Below are positions 8,222-16,025 of a DNA stretch of 64,000 nt, piece by piece. Below the pieces are notes generated by a model that was not told the DNA's origin, searched no databases, and saw only the letters and a list, made by a program, of their open reading frames with translations. Position 1 is the stretch's first letter. Each line of letters opens with the position of its first letter. The position numbers and the translations under genes are program-made. The DNA comes from Bradyrhizobium ottawaense (GTDB lineage: Bacteria; Pseudomonadota; Alphaproteobacteria; Rhizobiales; Xanthobacteraceae), in assembly GCF_900099825.1 (NCBI RefSeq), contig NZ_LT629693.1, positions 4,723,001-4,787,000 on the forward strand. Direction: 5' to 3'.

Positions 8222-8872
8222 ATGAGCCCTGAAGGCAAGACACCGAAGCGGGGTCGCCGCAAGCCGGCCGGCGTGGGCGACAATTCGCCCGATGCCGGCT
8301 ATCTCGACGGCCAATTGCTGATCGCCATGCCGGTCATGGGCGATCCGCGGTTCGAGCGTTCCGTGATCTACATGTGCGCGCATTCGCCCGAGGGGGCGAT
8401 GGGCATCATCGTCAACCGCCCGGCGGGCAGCATCGATTTCCCGGGCTTGCTGGTGCAGCTCGATATCATCAAGCGCGGCGACCAGATCGCGCTGCCGGAA
8501 ACCGCCGAGACCATGAAGGTGCTGAAGGGCGGTCCGGTCGATACCGGCCGCGGCTTCGTGCTGCATTCGAGCGATTTCTTCATCAAGGATGCGACGCTGA
8601 ACATCGACGACGGCATCTGCCTGACCGCGACCGTCGACATCCTCAAGGCGATCGCCAAGGGCACCGGACCGAAGCACGCGATCCTGGCGCTGGGCTATGC
8701 GGGCTGGGCACCCGGGCAACTGGAAGACGAAATCCAGCACAATGGCTGGCTGCATTGCGACGCCGATCCGGACCTGATCTTCGGCGCCGATGTCGACGAA
8801 AAATACCAGCGTGCGCTGCGCAAGATCGGGATCGATCCGGGCATGCTGTCGAACGAGGCCGGGCACGCGTAG
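8222..8872 (+). CDS. YqgE/AlgH family protein
   Basis: A cytosolic protein of 216 residues. It shows the family's opening block [20 protein letters not shown], then [20 protein letters not shown], then the [14 protein letters not shown] segment. The closing part has [13 protein letters not shown]. These are the core motifs of the YqgE/AlgH (UPF0301) family, whose biochemical role is unsettled. The ATG at 8222 was preferred over 8195 and 8162: GAGAGG lies at a good distance before it, and the family usually starts not far from LDGQLL. Confidence 0.92.
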   Translation: MSPEGKTPKRGRRKPAGVGDNSPDAGYLDGQLLIAMPVMGDPRFERSVIYMCAHSPEGAMGIIVNRPAGSIDFPGLLVQLDIIKRGDQIALPETAETMKVLKGGPVDTGRGFVLHSSDFFIKDATLNIDDGICLTATVDILKAIAKGTGPKHAILALGYAGWAPGQLEDEIQHNGWLHCDADPDLIFGADVDEKYQRALRKIGIDPGMLSNEAGHA

Positions 8873-8957
8873 TTCGTCGTCCCCGCGAAGGCGGGGACCC
8901 AGTAGTCACCAGCGTCAGAAATTACGGACAGCTATGTCTACTGGATCGCCCGCCTTC

Positions 8958-10224
8958 TGTTCAGCCCGGACAGATCACTGACAGGTGTTCGGAGACATAG
9001 CTGACACATCCATAGTGGCTGGAAACCCCTTTTTAGGAGGCCTTCATGCCATGGCGAGAGGTGTCGGTGATGGATGAGCGGCACGAGTTTGTTCGGCTGG
9101 CTATGCAGGACGGGGCGAACCGGCGGGAACTGTGCCGCCGGTTCGGCATCGGTCCCGATGTTGGCTACAAGTGGCTGAGGCGCTGGCAGGCCGGCGATCG
9201 AGACCTCGTCGACCGCTCGCGCCGACCGCACGTCACTCCTAAACGCAGTGAAGTTGCGACCGAAGCCCGGGTGCTGATGGTGCGCGACAAACATCCGGCC
9301 TGGGGCGCCCGCAAGATTGCGCACTGCCTGAAGCGGGACGGGATGGCGGTGCCAGTGCCGTCCACGGTGCATCAGATCCTGTGCCGGAACGGCCGGATCA
9401 AACCAACGGAGAATGCGCCGCCGAATCCGGGACATCGCTTCGAGAAGGAAGCCCCAAATCTGTTGTGGCAGATGGACTTCAAAGGCCACATGCCATTGAC
9501 CAACGGGACCGACTGCCACCCGCTGACCATGGTCGACGATCACTCCCGTTATGTGTTGTGCCTGAAGGCTTGTGCCAACGAACAACGGCTTACCGTGCAG
9601 GACCATCTGACAGCGACCTTCCGCCGTTATGGCTTGCCTGACGCCTTCTACACCGACAACGGCTCGCCATGGGGCGACACCTCAGGCGTACACTGGACCG
9701 GTCTCAAGGTTTGGCTGCTCAAGCTCGGCGTCACGGTGGTGCATGCCAGGCCACGTCATCCGCAGGCTCGCGGCAAGAACGAGCGCTTCCATCGCACGCT
9801 AAAGGACGAGGTGTTCGCCATGCGGCGCTTCCGTAACCTGCCGGAAGTGCAGCAGGCCCTCGATGCCTGGCGTATCGTGTACAATCTGGAACGGCCTCAC
9901 GAGGCACTCGGCATGGACGTTCCTGCCAGCCGCTATCGGCCAAGTTCCCGCACCATGCCTGATCGGCTTCCAAAGATCGAATATGATAGCCGCGAGATCG
10001 TCCGCACCGTCTCGTCGACCCGGCATTATATCTCCTTCAAGGGGCGACTGTGGAAAGTCCCGCAGGCCTTCGCACGCGAGCGGCTCGCCATCAGGCCGCT
10101 CACGCGCGAAGGCCTGTATGGAATATTCTTTGCCAGCTGGCAGGTCGCATCGATCGACTTGACGGCAGGCCAAGGTGTCAGTGATGTTTCCGAACAGGTG
10201 TCGGCTATGTCCCCGGGCTAAACA
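8958..10224 (+). mobile_element. IS481-family insertion sequence in a REP loop
   Basis: A 1,267-base element with imperfect inverted ends, TGTTCAGCCCGG on the left against the complement of CCGGGCTAAACA on the right. The similarity continues inward through GACAGGTGTTCGGAGACAT-type repeats. It is flanked by a 4-base direct repeat CTTC (8954-8957 and 10225-10228). It carries one transposase gene and differs from the element at 6117-7132 in both ends and protein, so the two are separate arrivals. Confidence 0.88.
9046..10221 (+). CDS. IS481-family transposase
   Basis: A 391-residue DDE transposase that nearly fills its element. An N-terminal helix-turn-helix (NRRELCRRFGIGPDVGYKWL, about residues 26-45) precedes the catalytic core. 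The Asp residues are in WQMDFKGH and YTDNGSPW, and the Glu is in HPQARGKNERFHRT. A C-terminal domain of about 100 residues ends within the right inverted repeat. AGGAGG lies 7 bases upstream of the ATG at 9046. The reading frame is complete, so it may still be active. Confidence 0.92.
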   Translation: MPWREVSVMDERHEFVRLAMQDGANRRELCRRFGIGPDVGYKWLRRWQAGDRDLVDRSRRPHVTPKRSEVATEARVLMVRDKHPAWGARKIAHCLKRDGMAVPVPSTVHQILCRNGRIKPTENAPPNPGHRFEKEAPNLLWQMDFKGHMPLTNGTDCHPLTMVDDHSRYVLCLKACANEQRLTVQDHLTATFRRYGLPDAFYTDNGSPWGDTSGVHWTGLKVWLLKLGVTVVHARPRHPQARGKNERFHRTLKDEVFAMRRFRNLPEVQQALDAWRIVYNLERPHEALGMDVPASRYRPSSRTMPDRLPKIEYDSREIVRTVSSTRHYISFKGRLWKVPQAFARERLAIRPLTREGLYGIFFASWQVASIDLTAGQGVSDVSEQVSAMSPG

Positions 10225-10257
10225 CTTCGCGGGCGATGACAGCATGATGTTTGCCGC

Positions 10258-11145
10258 TTACTCCGCCGCCTGCTGCGCCACCGTGGGCACGGTGCCGGCG
10301 ACCGTGGCGCGGCGCATGTCGCGGGGCTGCGACTGGTCGTAGCGGCGGACGCGGTGCATGGTCTGGCGGTTGTCCCACATGATGAGGTCGTGCACCGTCC
10401 ATTTGTGGACATAGACGAATTCCGGCTTGGTCGCGTGCTCGGTGAGATCGCGCAGCAACAGCCGCGCCTCCGGCACGGTCATGCCCTTGATGGCGCCGGC
10501 ATGGGATGACAAATACAGCGACTTGCGGCCATGCGCCGGGTGCGTGCGGACCAGCCGCTGCAGCACCGGCTTGAACAGCTCCTTTTCCTCGTCGGTGTAG
10601 TCGAGGAAGCCGAGCGATCCGCGCGAATACATCAGCGAATGTTCGCAGATCATGTCCTCGATCTCGGCCTTGGTGTCGTCGTCGAGCGCGTCATAGGCCG
10701 CGCGCATGTCGGCGAACTCGGTGTTGCCGCCCTTCGGGTTCACCACGCGCGCCGACAACAGCGAGAATTTGGCCGGGATCGGGCGGAACGAACTGTCGGA
10801 ATGCCACAAGCAGTTGCCGAGGTTGAACAGATGCACGCGGCTGTCGCGCGGCAGCGGCTTGCCGTCCTTGCCGAGGTTGGAGACGTCGTTGAGCCCGGTC
10901 TGGAGCCGCGAATCCCCCGGCTTGACGACATTGCCGCCGCGCGGATTTTCCCGCTCGCCGAAATTCAGCGCGAACGCCATTTGCTGTTCGTCGGTGATGT
11001 CCTGATTGCGAAACAGCAGCACGGCGTATTTGTCCATGCCGGCTTCGATGTCGGCCGCCTCCTGCGGTGTCAGGGCTTTGCGCAAATCGACGCCCGAAAC
11101 CTCGCCGACGAAATGCGGGTGAAGCTGCCGGATCGTGACCGTCAT
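10258..11145 (-). CDS. TauD/TfdA family Fe(II)/2-oxoglutarate dioxygenase
   Basis: A 295-residue cytosolic oxygenase. The iron ligands are visible as H-x-D in LWHSDSSF (about residue 114) and a distal His in QTMHRVRRYD (about 262). The Arg that binds 2-oxoglutarate follows in RRATV. The sequence (LRKALTPQEAADIEAGMDKY; PAKFSLLSARVV) resembles the TfdA-alpha-like enzymes of Bradyrhizobium, which cleave aryloxyacetates, but other side-chain substrates are possible. The start at 11145 has AGGAG 6 bases upstream and is preferred to one 14 codons earlier. It is next to an IS and convergent to nothing functional. Confidence 0.88.
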   Translation of the reverse strand: MTVTIRQLHPHFVGEVSGVDLRKALTPQEAADIEAGMDKYAVLLFRNQDITDEQQMAFALNFGERENPRGGNVVKPGDSRLQTGLNDVSNLGKDGKPLPRDSRVHLFNLGNCLWHSDSSFRPIPAKFSLLSARVVNPKGGNTEFADMRAAYDALDDDTKAEIEDMICEHSLMYSRGSLGFLDYTDEEKELFKPVLQRLVRTHPAHGRKSLYLSSHAGAIKGMTVPEARLLLRDLTEHATKPEFVYVHKWTVHDLIMWDNRQTMHRVRRYDQSQPRDMRRATVAGTVPTVAQQAAE

Positions 11146-11287
11146 GGCGTTTCTCCTGAGCGCGGCGGGCGGCTTGTCCCGCTCCATTTGCCGGAAAGGC
11201 TACTCTCTGACATTGCGATGTCAACGGAGCAGGGCATGCGCTGCATTCAAGGCGTCATGACTGTGAAAGCGTGCGTTGCGGCAAGCC

Positions 11288-12067
11288 TCAGGCGTTGCGC
11301 GCCATCAGCCCGCCGTCCACCGGAATCACCGCGCCGGTCAGGAACGACGCCGCCGGCAGGCACAGGCTCAGCGTCATGTGGGCGACCTCCTCGGGATCGC
11401 CGTAACGGTTAAGCGCGGTGCGGCGCCTGGCATAGATCGCCTTGTGCTCGTCCGAGATTCGGGCGGTGATGGCCGTGGTGATCGGGCCCGGGCAGATGCA
11501 GTTGACGGTGATGCCGTCGCGCCCGAGTTCGACCGCGAGCGAACGCGTCAGGCCGGCGACGCCGGCCTTCGCGGCAGAATAGGGGCTGTGCAGGGCGGTG
11601 GCGCCGAGCGCTTCAGTGGATGCGATATTGACGATCCGCGGGCATTTCGATTTGCGCAAGTACGGTAGCGCGGCGCGGATGATACGCGGATGCGCGGTCA
11701 GCATCACCGCCAGCCCCTTGGCCCAGGCCTCTTCATAGCCGTCATCGTCGATCGCGACCCGCACCGAGATGCCGGCATTGTTGACGACGATGTCGAGTCC
11801 GCCGAAATGCTTGGCGACGTCGTTGACGACTGTCGTGATCTCGTTGCGGTCGGCGACGTCGAGCTTCCAGGCTTTCGCCTTGCCGCCGGTTGCCGTGATC
11901 GCATCGGCCACAGCCTGCGTGGGCTCGAGGCTGATATCGGTAACGGCGACGTTGGCGCCTTCGGCAGCGAACACCCGCGCGGTGGCGCGCCCCATGCCGC
12001 TGGCGGCACCGGTAACGAGAACGGTCAGGCCTTTGACCGAACGGCTGAGCTGTTTGAATTCCGACAT
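11288..12067 (-). CDS. SDR family oxidoreductase
   Basis: A 259-residue classical short-chain dehydrogenase. The cofactor loop TGAASGMG is at about residues 20-27. DV follows the second acidic loop, NNAGIS is at about 97, and the catalytic Ser, Tyr and Lys are in IASTEAL and YSAAK (about 148-169). Asp in VTDIS after beta-2 suggests NAD rather than NADP. The C-terminus VIPVDGGLMARNA is complete. It is read in the same direction as the TfdA-like gene downstream, with a 140-base gap. Its substrate cannot be named. Confidence 0.88.
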   Translation of the reverse strand: MSEFKQLSRSVKGLTVLVTGAASGMGRATARVFAAEGANVAVTDISLEPTQAVADAITATGGKAKAWKLDVADRNEITTVVNDVAKHFGGLDIVVNNAGISVRVAIDDDGYEEAWAKGLAVMLTAHPRIIRAALPYLRKSKCPRIVNIASTEALGATALHSPYSAAKAGVAGLTRSLAVELGRDGITVNCICPGPITTAITARISDEHKAIYARRRTALNRYGDPEEVAHMTLSLCLPAASFLTGAVIPVDGGLMARNA

Positions 12068-12196
12068 GGCAATGGCCCTTGGTTATGGCTCTTGGGAAAT
12101 GCGCCAAGCAGAAATGCTGCGTCGCGCTGCAGGATTGACAAGGCTGGCACCGATCCGCAGACAGGTCAAACCTGAGCAGCAAGAGGGTGCAATGCG

Positions 12197-12715
12197 GTGG
12201 CCCATATTCCCGGTCTTCAGATTCGTCGCCTGACGACGTCGGACGCCGCCCTTTACCGGGAGATCCGGCTGGAGGCTCTGCAAAAGAATCCCGAGGCGTT
12301 CGGCAGCACGTTCGAAAAAGAAAGCGCGCAACCGCTGCCATGGTTCGAAGCGGCCCTTGACCGCGCCGCTATTTTTGGTGCGTTCCTCGATGGGACGCTC
12401 GCCGGAATGGCCGCCTATGGCGTGCATGAAAGTACCAAGCAGGCGCATAAGGCGCTGCTCTGGAGCATGTATGTTCGGGCCACAGCTCGAAACTTGGGTC
12501 TCGGAAAGCGGCTTGTCGGCGCCGTTCTCGACCATGCGCGCGGGCGCGTGGAGCAGGTTCAACTCAGTGTGGTGAGCGAGAACGAATCGGCGCGCCGGCT
12601 TTATGCCGTGCTGGGATTCGTCGAATACGGCTATGAAAAGCGGGCGCTGAGGCAGGATGGGCGATATTACGACGAGGTTCTCATGGTCAAATTCCTCGAC
12701 GACGGTTCACGTTGA
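12197..12715 (+). CDS. GNAT family N-acetyltransferase
   Basis: A 172-residue acetyltransferase with a full GNAT fold: beta-1 and alpha-1 (IRRLTTSDAALYREIRLEAL), then MYVRATARNLGLGKRLVGAV, which holds the acetyl-CoA pyrophosphate loop (R-x-x-G-L-G-K), then VSENESARRLYAVLGFVEYG. It should transfer acetyl from acetyl-CoA to an amine of a small molecule or protein. The GTG at 12197 was chosen; AGAGGG lies upstream. It is divergent from the SDR gene at 11288-12067 and is followed directly by another SDR gene. Confidence 0.85.
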   Translation: MAHIPGLQIRRLTTSDAALYREIRLEALQKNPEAFGSTFEKESAQPLPWFEAALDRAAIFGAFLDGTLAGMAAYGVHESTKQAHKALLWSMYVRATARNLGLGKRLVGAVLDHARGRVEQVQLSVVSENESARRLYAVLGFVEYGYEKRALRQDGRYYDEVLMVKFLDDGSR

Positions 12716-12738
12716 AATATAACAAGAAGGGAAACGGG

Positions 12739-13473
12739 ATGAACGAACTGGATTTCAGCGGCAAGCAGGTGCTGGTGGTCGGCGGCTCCAGCGGCATCGG
12801 CAATGGCATCGCGCAGGCGTTCTGTGCCAAGGGCGCGCGGGCGGCGGTGTGCGGCACCCGCGCGGCGGCAGCTGACTACTCCGCTGCCGAAGGCTCGGAT
12901 CTCGCAGGGCTCGATTATTTTCAGCTCGACGTCAGCAATTCGCAGGCGATCGATACCTTCAAGCCGCCGTTCGAGAAGCTCGACGTGCTGGTGCTGGCGC
13001 AGGGTGCGGTGATTTACCGCCGCGGCGAATTCCAGATGGACGGCTTTCGAAAAGTTATGGAAGTCAATCTGATGAGCCTGATGGCGTGTGCGACCAAATT
13101 CCAGGCGATGCTGAGCGCAGCCAAAGGCTCGCTGATCATCGTCAGTTCGACCGCGGCCTATCATTCCACCATGGGCAATCCGGCCTACAACGCTTCCAAG
13201 ACCGGCGCGGTCGGGTTGACGCGTACGCTCGGCGAGGCCTGGGCCGAGAACGGAATTCGCGTCAACGGCATCGCGCCCGGCCTGGTCGACACCAAGATGA
13301 CCAAGGCGACAACGGCCAATCCGAAGCGCCTCGAAGGCGCGATCGAGCGGATCCCGCTAAAACGGCTCGGCACTCCCGCCGACATGGCCGGCGCCGCATT
13401 GTTCCTGGCCTCGCCGCTGTCGTCCTACATCATCGGCCAGACGCTGGTGGTCGATGGCGGGTTGATACTCTGA
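12739..13473 (+). CDS. SDR family oxidoreductase
   Basis: A 244-residue short-chain dehydrogenase. The cofactor loop is GGSSGIGNG near residue 14. The usual NNAG is AQGA here. The catalytic Ser, Tyr and Lys are in SSTAAYHS and YNASK (about 138-157), then IRVNGIAPGLVDTKM and a C-terminal VVDGG. The start at 12739 follows a clear AAGAAGGG site; an upstream ATG at 12712 overlaps the previous gene. It probably shares a transcript with the acetyltransferase. Two SDRs near a TfdA-like oxygenase may form a small catabolic set, but no substrate is indicated. Confidence 0.88.
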   Translation: MNELDFSGKQVLVVGGSSGIGNGIAQAFCAKGARAAVCGTRAAAADYSAAEGSDLAGLDYFQLDVSNSQAIDTFKPPFEKLDVLVLAQGAVIYRRGEFQMDGFRKVMEVNLMSLMACATKFQAMLSAAKGSLIIVSSTAAYHSTMGNPAYNASKTGAVGLTRTLGEAWAENGIRVNGIAPGLVDTKMTKATTANPKRLEGAIERIPLKRLGTPADMAGAALFLASPLSSYIIGQTLVVDGGLIL

Positions 13474-13612
13474 GCCGAAGCGTTTCAAGCGAAGCATGCC
13501 CGCTGACTTGATCCGGGGGGGCGCCGGTTCGCGTCAAGAAAACGCGTCAAAAATATAAGCCCAGGAACCTGATCGGGTTTCGTCGGTTACATCCTCTGAA
13601 ACAGGAGTGACC

Positions 13613-13990
13613 ATGATGGACAAGGATCGGATCGCCGGTGCGGCGAAGGATTTCGCCGGCAAGGCCGAAGGCGTTGTCGGTAACATGACAGGCGACGCGA
13701 AGACGCAAGCCGAGGGTCGTGCACGCGAAGCGGCGGGCGCGGTGCAGAATTTGTACGGCCAGGCCAAGGATGCGGTGAGCGACGCCACCGACGCCGCCGT
13801 CAACTACGCCAAGGACGCCTATGACAACCGTGGCGATACCATCCGCGGCGGCCGGAAGGCGGTCGCGCAGACCGTGCAGGAAAATCCGCTCGGCGCGCTC
13901 TTGATCGCGGGCGGGATCGGATTTGCGCTGGCATTGATGATGACGCGTCCGCCGCGTCGTCCGCCGCAGCGCTGGCGGTATTACGGCTGA
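13613..13990 (+). CDS. CsbD family stress-type protein with C-terminal membrane segment
   Basis: A 125-residue protein. Its N-terminal half has the CsbD-like pattern (DRIAGAAKDFAGKAEGVVGN, GDAKTQAEGRAREAAG), rich in Ala, Gly and charged residues and probably helical. The C-terminal part has one hydrophobic stretch (NPLGALLIAGGIGFALALMM, about 98-118) and ends in a basic tail RPPRRPPQRWRYYG. This layout also recalls ElaB/YqjD-type proteins that tie ribosomes to the membrane. ACAGGAG lies 6 bases before the ATG at 13613. CsbD proteins are commonly induced by general stress. Confidence 0.8.
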   Translation: MMDKDRIAGAAKDFAGKAEGVVGNMTGDAKTQAEGRAREAAGAVQNLYGQAKDAVSDATDAAVNYAKDAYDNRGDTIRGGRKAVAQTVQENPLGALLIAGGIGFALALMMTRPPRRPPQRWRYYG

Positions 13991-14001
13991 AGTTCTCCGC
14001 C

Positions 14002-14102
14002 GTCATTCCGGGGCGATGCGACAGCATCGAACCCGGAATCTCGAGATTCCCCGATGCGCAATTGCGCATCTGAGGTTCGCGCTTCGCGCGCCCCGGAATG
14101 AC
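14002..14102. repeat. REP-like palindrome (ATTCCGG family)
   Basis: Same family as 552-631. It opens CATTCCGGGGCGATG and closes GCCCCGGAATGAC. The centre carries extra self-complementary words (GATGCGCAATTGCGCATC, GCGCTTCGCGCGC). It lies between the convergent CsbD-type and SGNH-fold genes. Confidence 0.85.
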
Positions 14103-14127
14103 TCGCGTTATCTGAAAATGACTCGTT

Positions 14128-15834
14128 TTACCGCGTGATGCTTCCGTCAGGCACGGATGCCGACCGTCCGACATTCGCCGGCGGACGCGGTGCGCCCGGT
14201 GGGCCCGGCACACGCGGCGGCGGCGGCGCGACCTGACGTGGCGCGGTGCCGAACCCTCCGAAGAAATCGCGAATCGACGGGGCGGCCTGCGCCGGCCGAA
14301 TTTGCTTCTTCTGCTGCGGCTGGGGAGGTTGCTGCGGAAGCAGCAGCTGTTTCTGTCCGGGCGTGACGGACACCGTTCCGTCCGGCCCGGTGCTCGCGAC
14401 CGGGCTCTCGCCCTTGGCCTGCTCGCGGCCGATTTCGCGGCGCGGCCAGGCGAAATCATCGGCGCGGCCGGCCGGCGGCGCCAGCGGTTCGCCCTTCACC
14501 AGCGTGCGCGCGGCCAGCGCGTCGACGGCAGCGGGGCGCGTCCCCGGTCCGCCGAGCAACTGATCGGTGCCGACGGAAGAAGCCACCAGCGGCAGGATCG
14601 GTCCGGCCAGCGGCCGCGGTGCCGGCTTGCCGGGTTCGGCATTGGCGTCGGGCGTCGCAGGTTCGGTCGGCAGCGCGATCGGCCCGGAACGCGAGGCCAG
14701 CAGGCGCGTCACTTCACGCTCGACATAGTGCGCGAGCTTGCGCGCGCCGGGCTTGGTGAAATAGACGCCGTCGTAGGAACGCAACTGGCGGATCTGGCCT
14801 TCGAAGTCGGGACCCTTTTGCAGGAAACGGCCGGCCTCGTCGACGAAGCCATCCCAGACATCGACATAGGTGATGCCGGCCTTGCCGGCGACGTCGCGAT
14901 ACAGCGCGTCGAGGAACAGCATGTCGGCCGTTCCCTTGGCGCCGCGCACCGCGGGCAGGCCGACCCACAGCACCGGCACGCCCTTGGATTTCAGGATGCC
15001 GACCATCTCCTCGATCTTCTTGGTGTAGAGCTCGACCCAGCGCTCCTCGCGGAACTCGTAGACGCCGTTCGGCGAGCGCGCGCTTTTCTCCGGCGCAATG
15101 ATCGGCGGCGTGTCGTTGTCGGCGGCATCGTCCGGCGACAGTTCGGTATCGACCGGCTTGTCGTCGGGCTTGGCCGCGGCGTCGGCAGCAGCTTCCGGCT
15201 TGGGCTTGGCGTCGCCCGGTTTGGCATCCGGCTTGGCGCGCGCGTCCTTCTTGTCCTTGTCGTCCTTCTTGTCGGCCTTCTTTTCCACCACCGGCTCGCG
15301 GATCGAAGTGCGGTCGTTGAGGCCGAGCATGACGACGATGGCGTCCGGCTTCTCGGTGGCAAGGATTCCCTTGGCGGCGGCGGCCCAATCGGCCGGCTCG
15401 CCGCGCGGCTGATACTTGATCAGGCCGGACACGGTCTTGTGCTTGCGGATCACGCCCATGTCGGGCTGCTCGGTGTAGGCGTCTTCCAGGCCGTAGGCGA
15501 GCCAGTCGGCCATGGCGTCGCCGAGCACCAGCACGTTACGTTCCGGCACGGTGTCGTGCTTGGCGGGCGCCGGTGCCCTGGAGAAATCCTCGACGGCGCG
15601 CCGTTGCGGGGCCTGTTGCTGGAACGGTGCGAAGAAGTCGCCGCCGAACCAGCCGCCGGGGCCGCCATTGCTGCGTGGCGCGGGACGCTGCGGCGGGCCG
15701 CCGAAATTGCCGAAATTGAAGAACTGCGCGGAAGCGGGGCCCGCGATCCCGAGCAGAAGCGCGAGCGCAACCGCCAGCGCGACCAGCGGGCCGGTCTCGG
15801 TGAATACGCGAAAAAACGACTTTGGCTTCGGCAT
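14128..15834 (-). CDS. DUF459 / SGNH-fold periplasmic protein lacking catalytic Ser and His
   Basis: A 568-residue protein. A signal peptide or anchor spans about residues 16-36 (LVALAVALALLLGIAGPASA). A Gln/Pro/Gly-rich linker follows, then an SGNH-like domain from about residue 100 (NVLVLGDAMADWLAYGL), split by a long charged low-complexity insert of Lys, Asp, Ala and Pro (about 180-250). Block I reads GDAM where hydrolases have GDS, and the last block reads DGVYFT where they have D-x-x-H. The Asn in GLND is kept. The C-terminal 170 residues are Pro/Ala-rich and probably disordered. It is likely a binding rather than a hydrolytic protein. Confidence 0.82.
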   Translation of the reverse strand: MPKPKSFFRVFTETGPLVALAVALALLLGIAGPASAQFFNFGNFGGPPQRPAPRSNGGPGGWFGGDFFAPFQQQAPQRRAVEDFSRAPAPAKHDTVPERNVLVLGDAMADWLAYGLEDAYTEQPDMGVIRKHKTVSGLIKYQPRGEPADWAAAAKGILATEKPDAIVVMLGLNDRTSIREPVVEKKADKKDDKDKKDARAKPDAKPGDAKPKPEAAADAAAKPDDKPVDTELSPDDAADNDTPPIIAPEKSARSPNGVYEFREERWVELYTKKIEEMVGILKSKGVPVLWVGLPAVRGAKGTADMLFLDALYRDVAGKAGITYVDVWDGFVDEAGRFLQKGPDFEGQIRQLRSYDGVYFTKPGARKLAHYVEREVTRLLASRSGPIALPTEPATPDANAEPGKPAPRPLAGPILPLVASSVGTDQLLGGPGTRPAAVDALAARTLVKGEPLAPPAGRADDFAWPRREIGREQAKGESPVASTGPDGTVSVTPGQKQLLLPQQPPQPQQKKQIRPAQAAPSIRDFFGGFGTAPRQVAPPPPRVPGPPGAPRPPANVGRSASVPDGSITR

Positions 15835-16025
15835 CCGGCTCGGTCGCAGTGCAATGGAAGGTGTCAGCTATAATAGCGGAATCAGGCCGCAAGCGGGCAG
15901 ATTTCGTGCCCATAAACCGGGCTTCGGGCATACCCGTCAAGGTGCCGGCCAAATTGCGGTTTTCAGGGTTACTTTCGCCGGGAAACCGGACTCTTCTCGG
16001 GGGCGTTCCAGAGCTTCAGGGCGCT

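Larger units (their letters stand above)
8875..10240. repeat. REP-like palindrome pair interrupted by an IS element
   Basis: A left palindrome CCCCGCGAAGGCGGGG (8881-8897) faces a right palindrome whose halves GCCCGCCTTC and CTTCGCGGGC flank the insertion sequence. Removing the element and one copy of CTTC restores a complete GCCCGCCTTCGCGGGC stem-loop. Confidence 0.85.

Noticed and set aside
14302..15873. Long plus-strand open frame opposite the SGNH-fold gene
   Set aside because: It is an antisense shadow typical of high-GC codon use; the minus-strand protein has a signal peptide and a recognisable fold.
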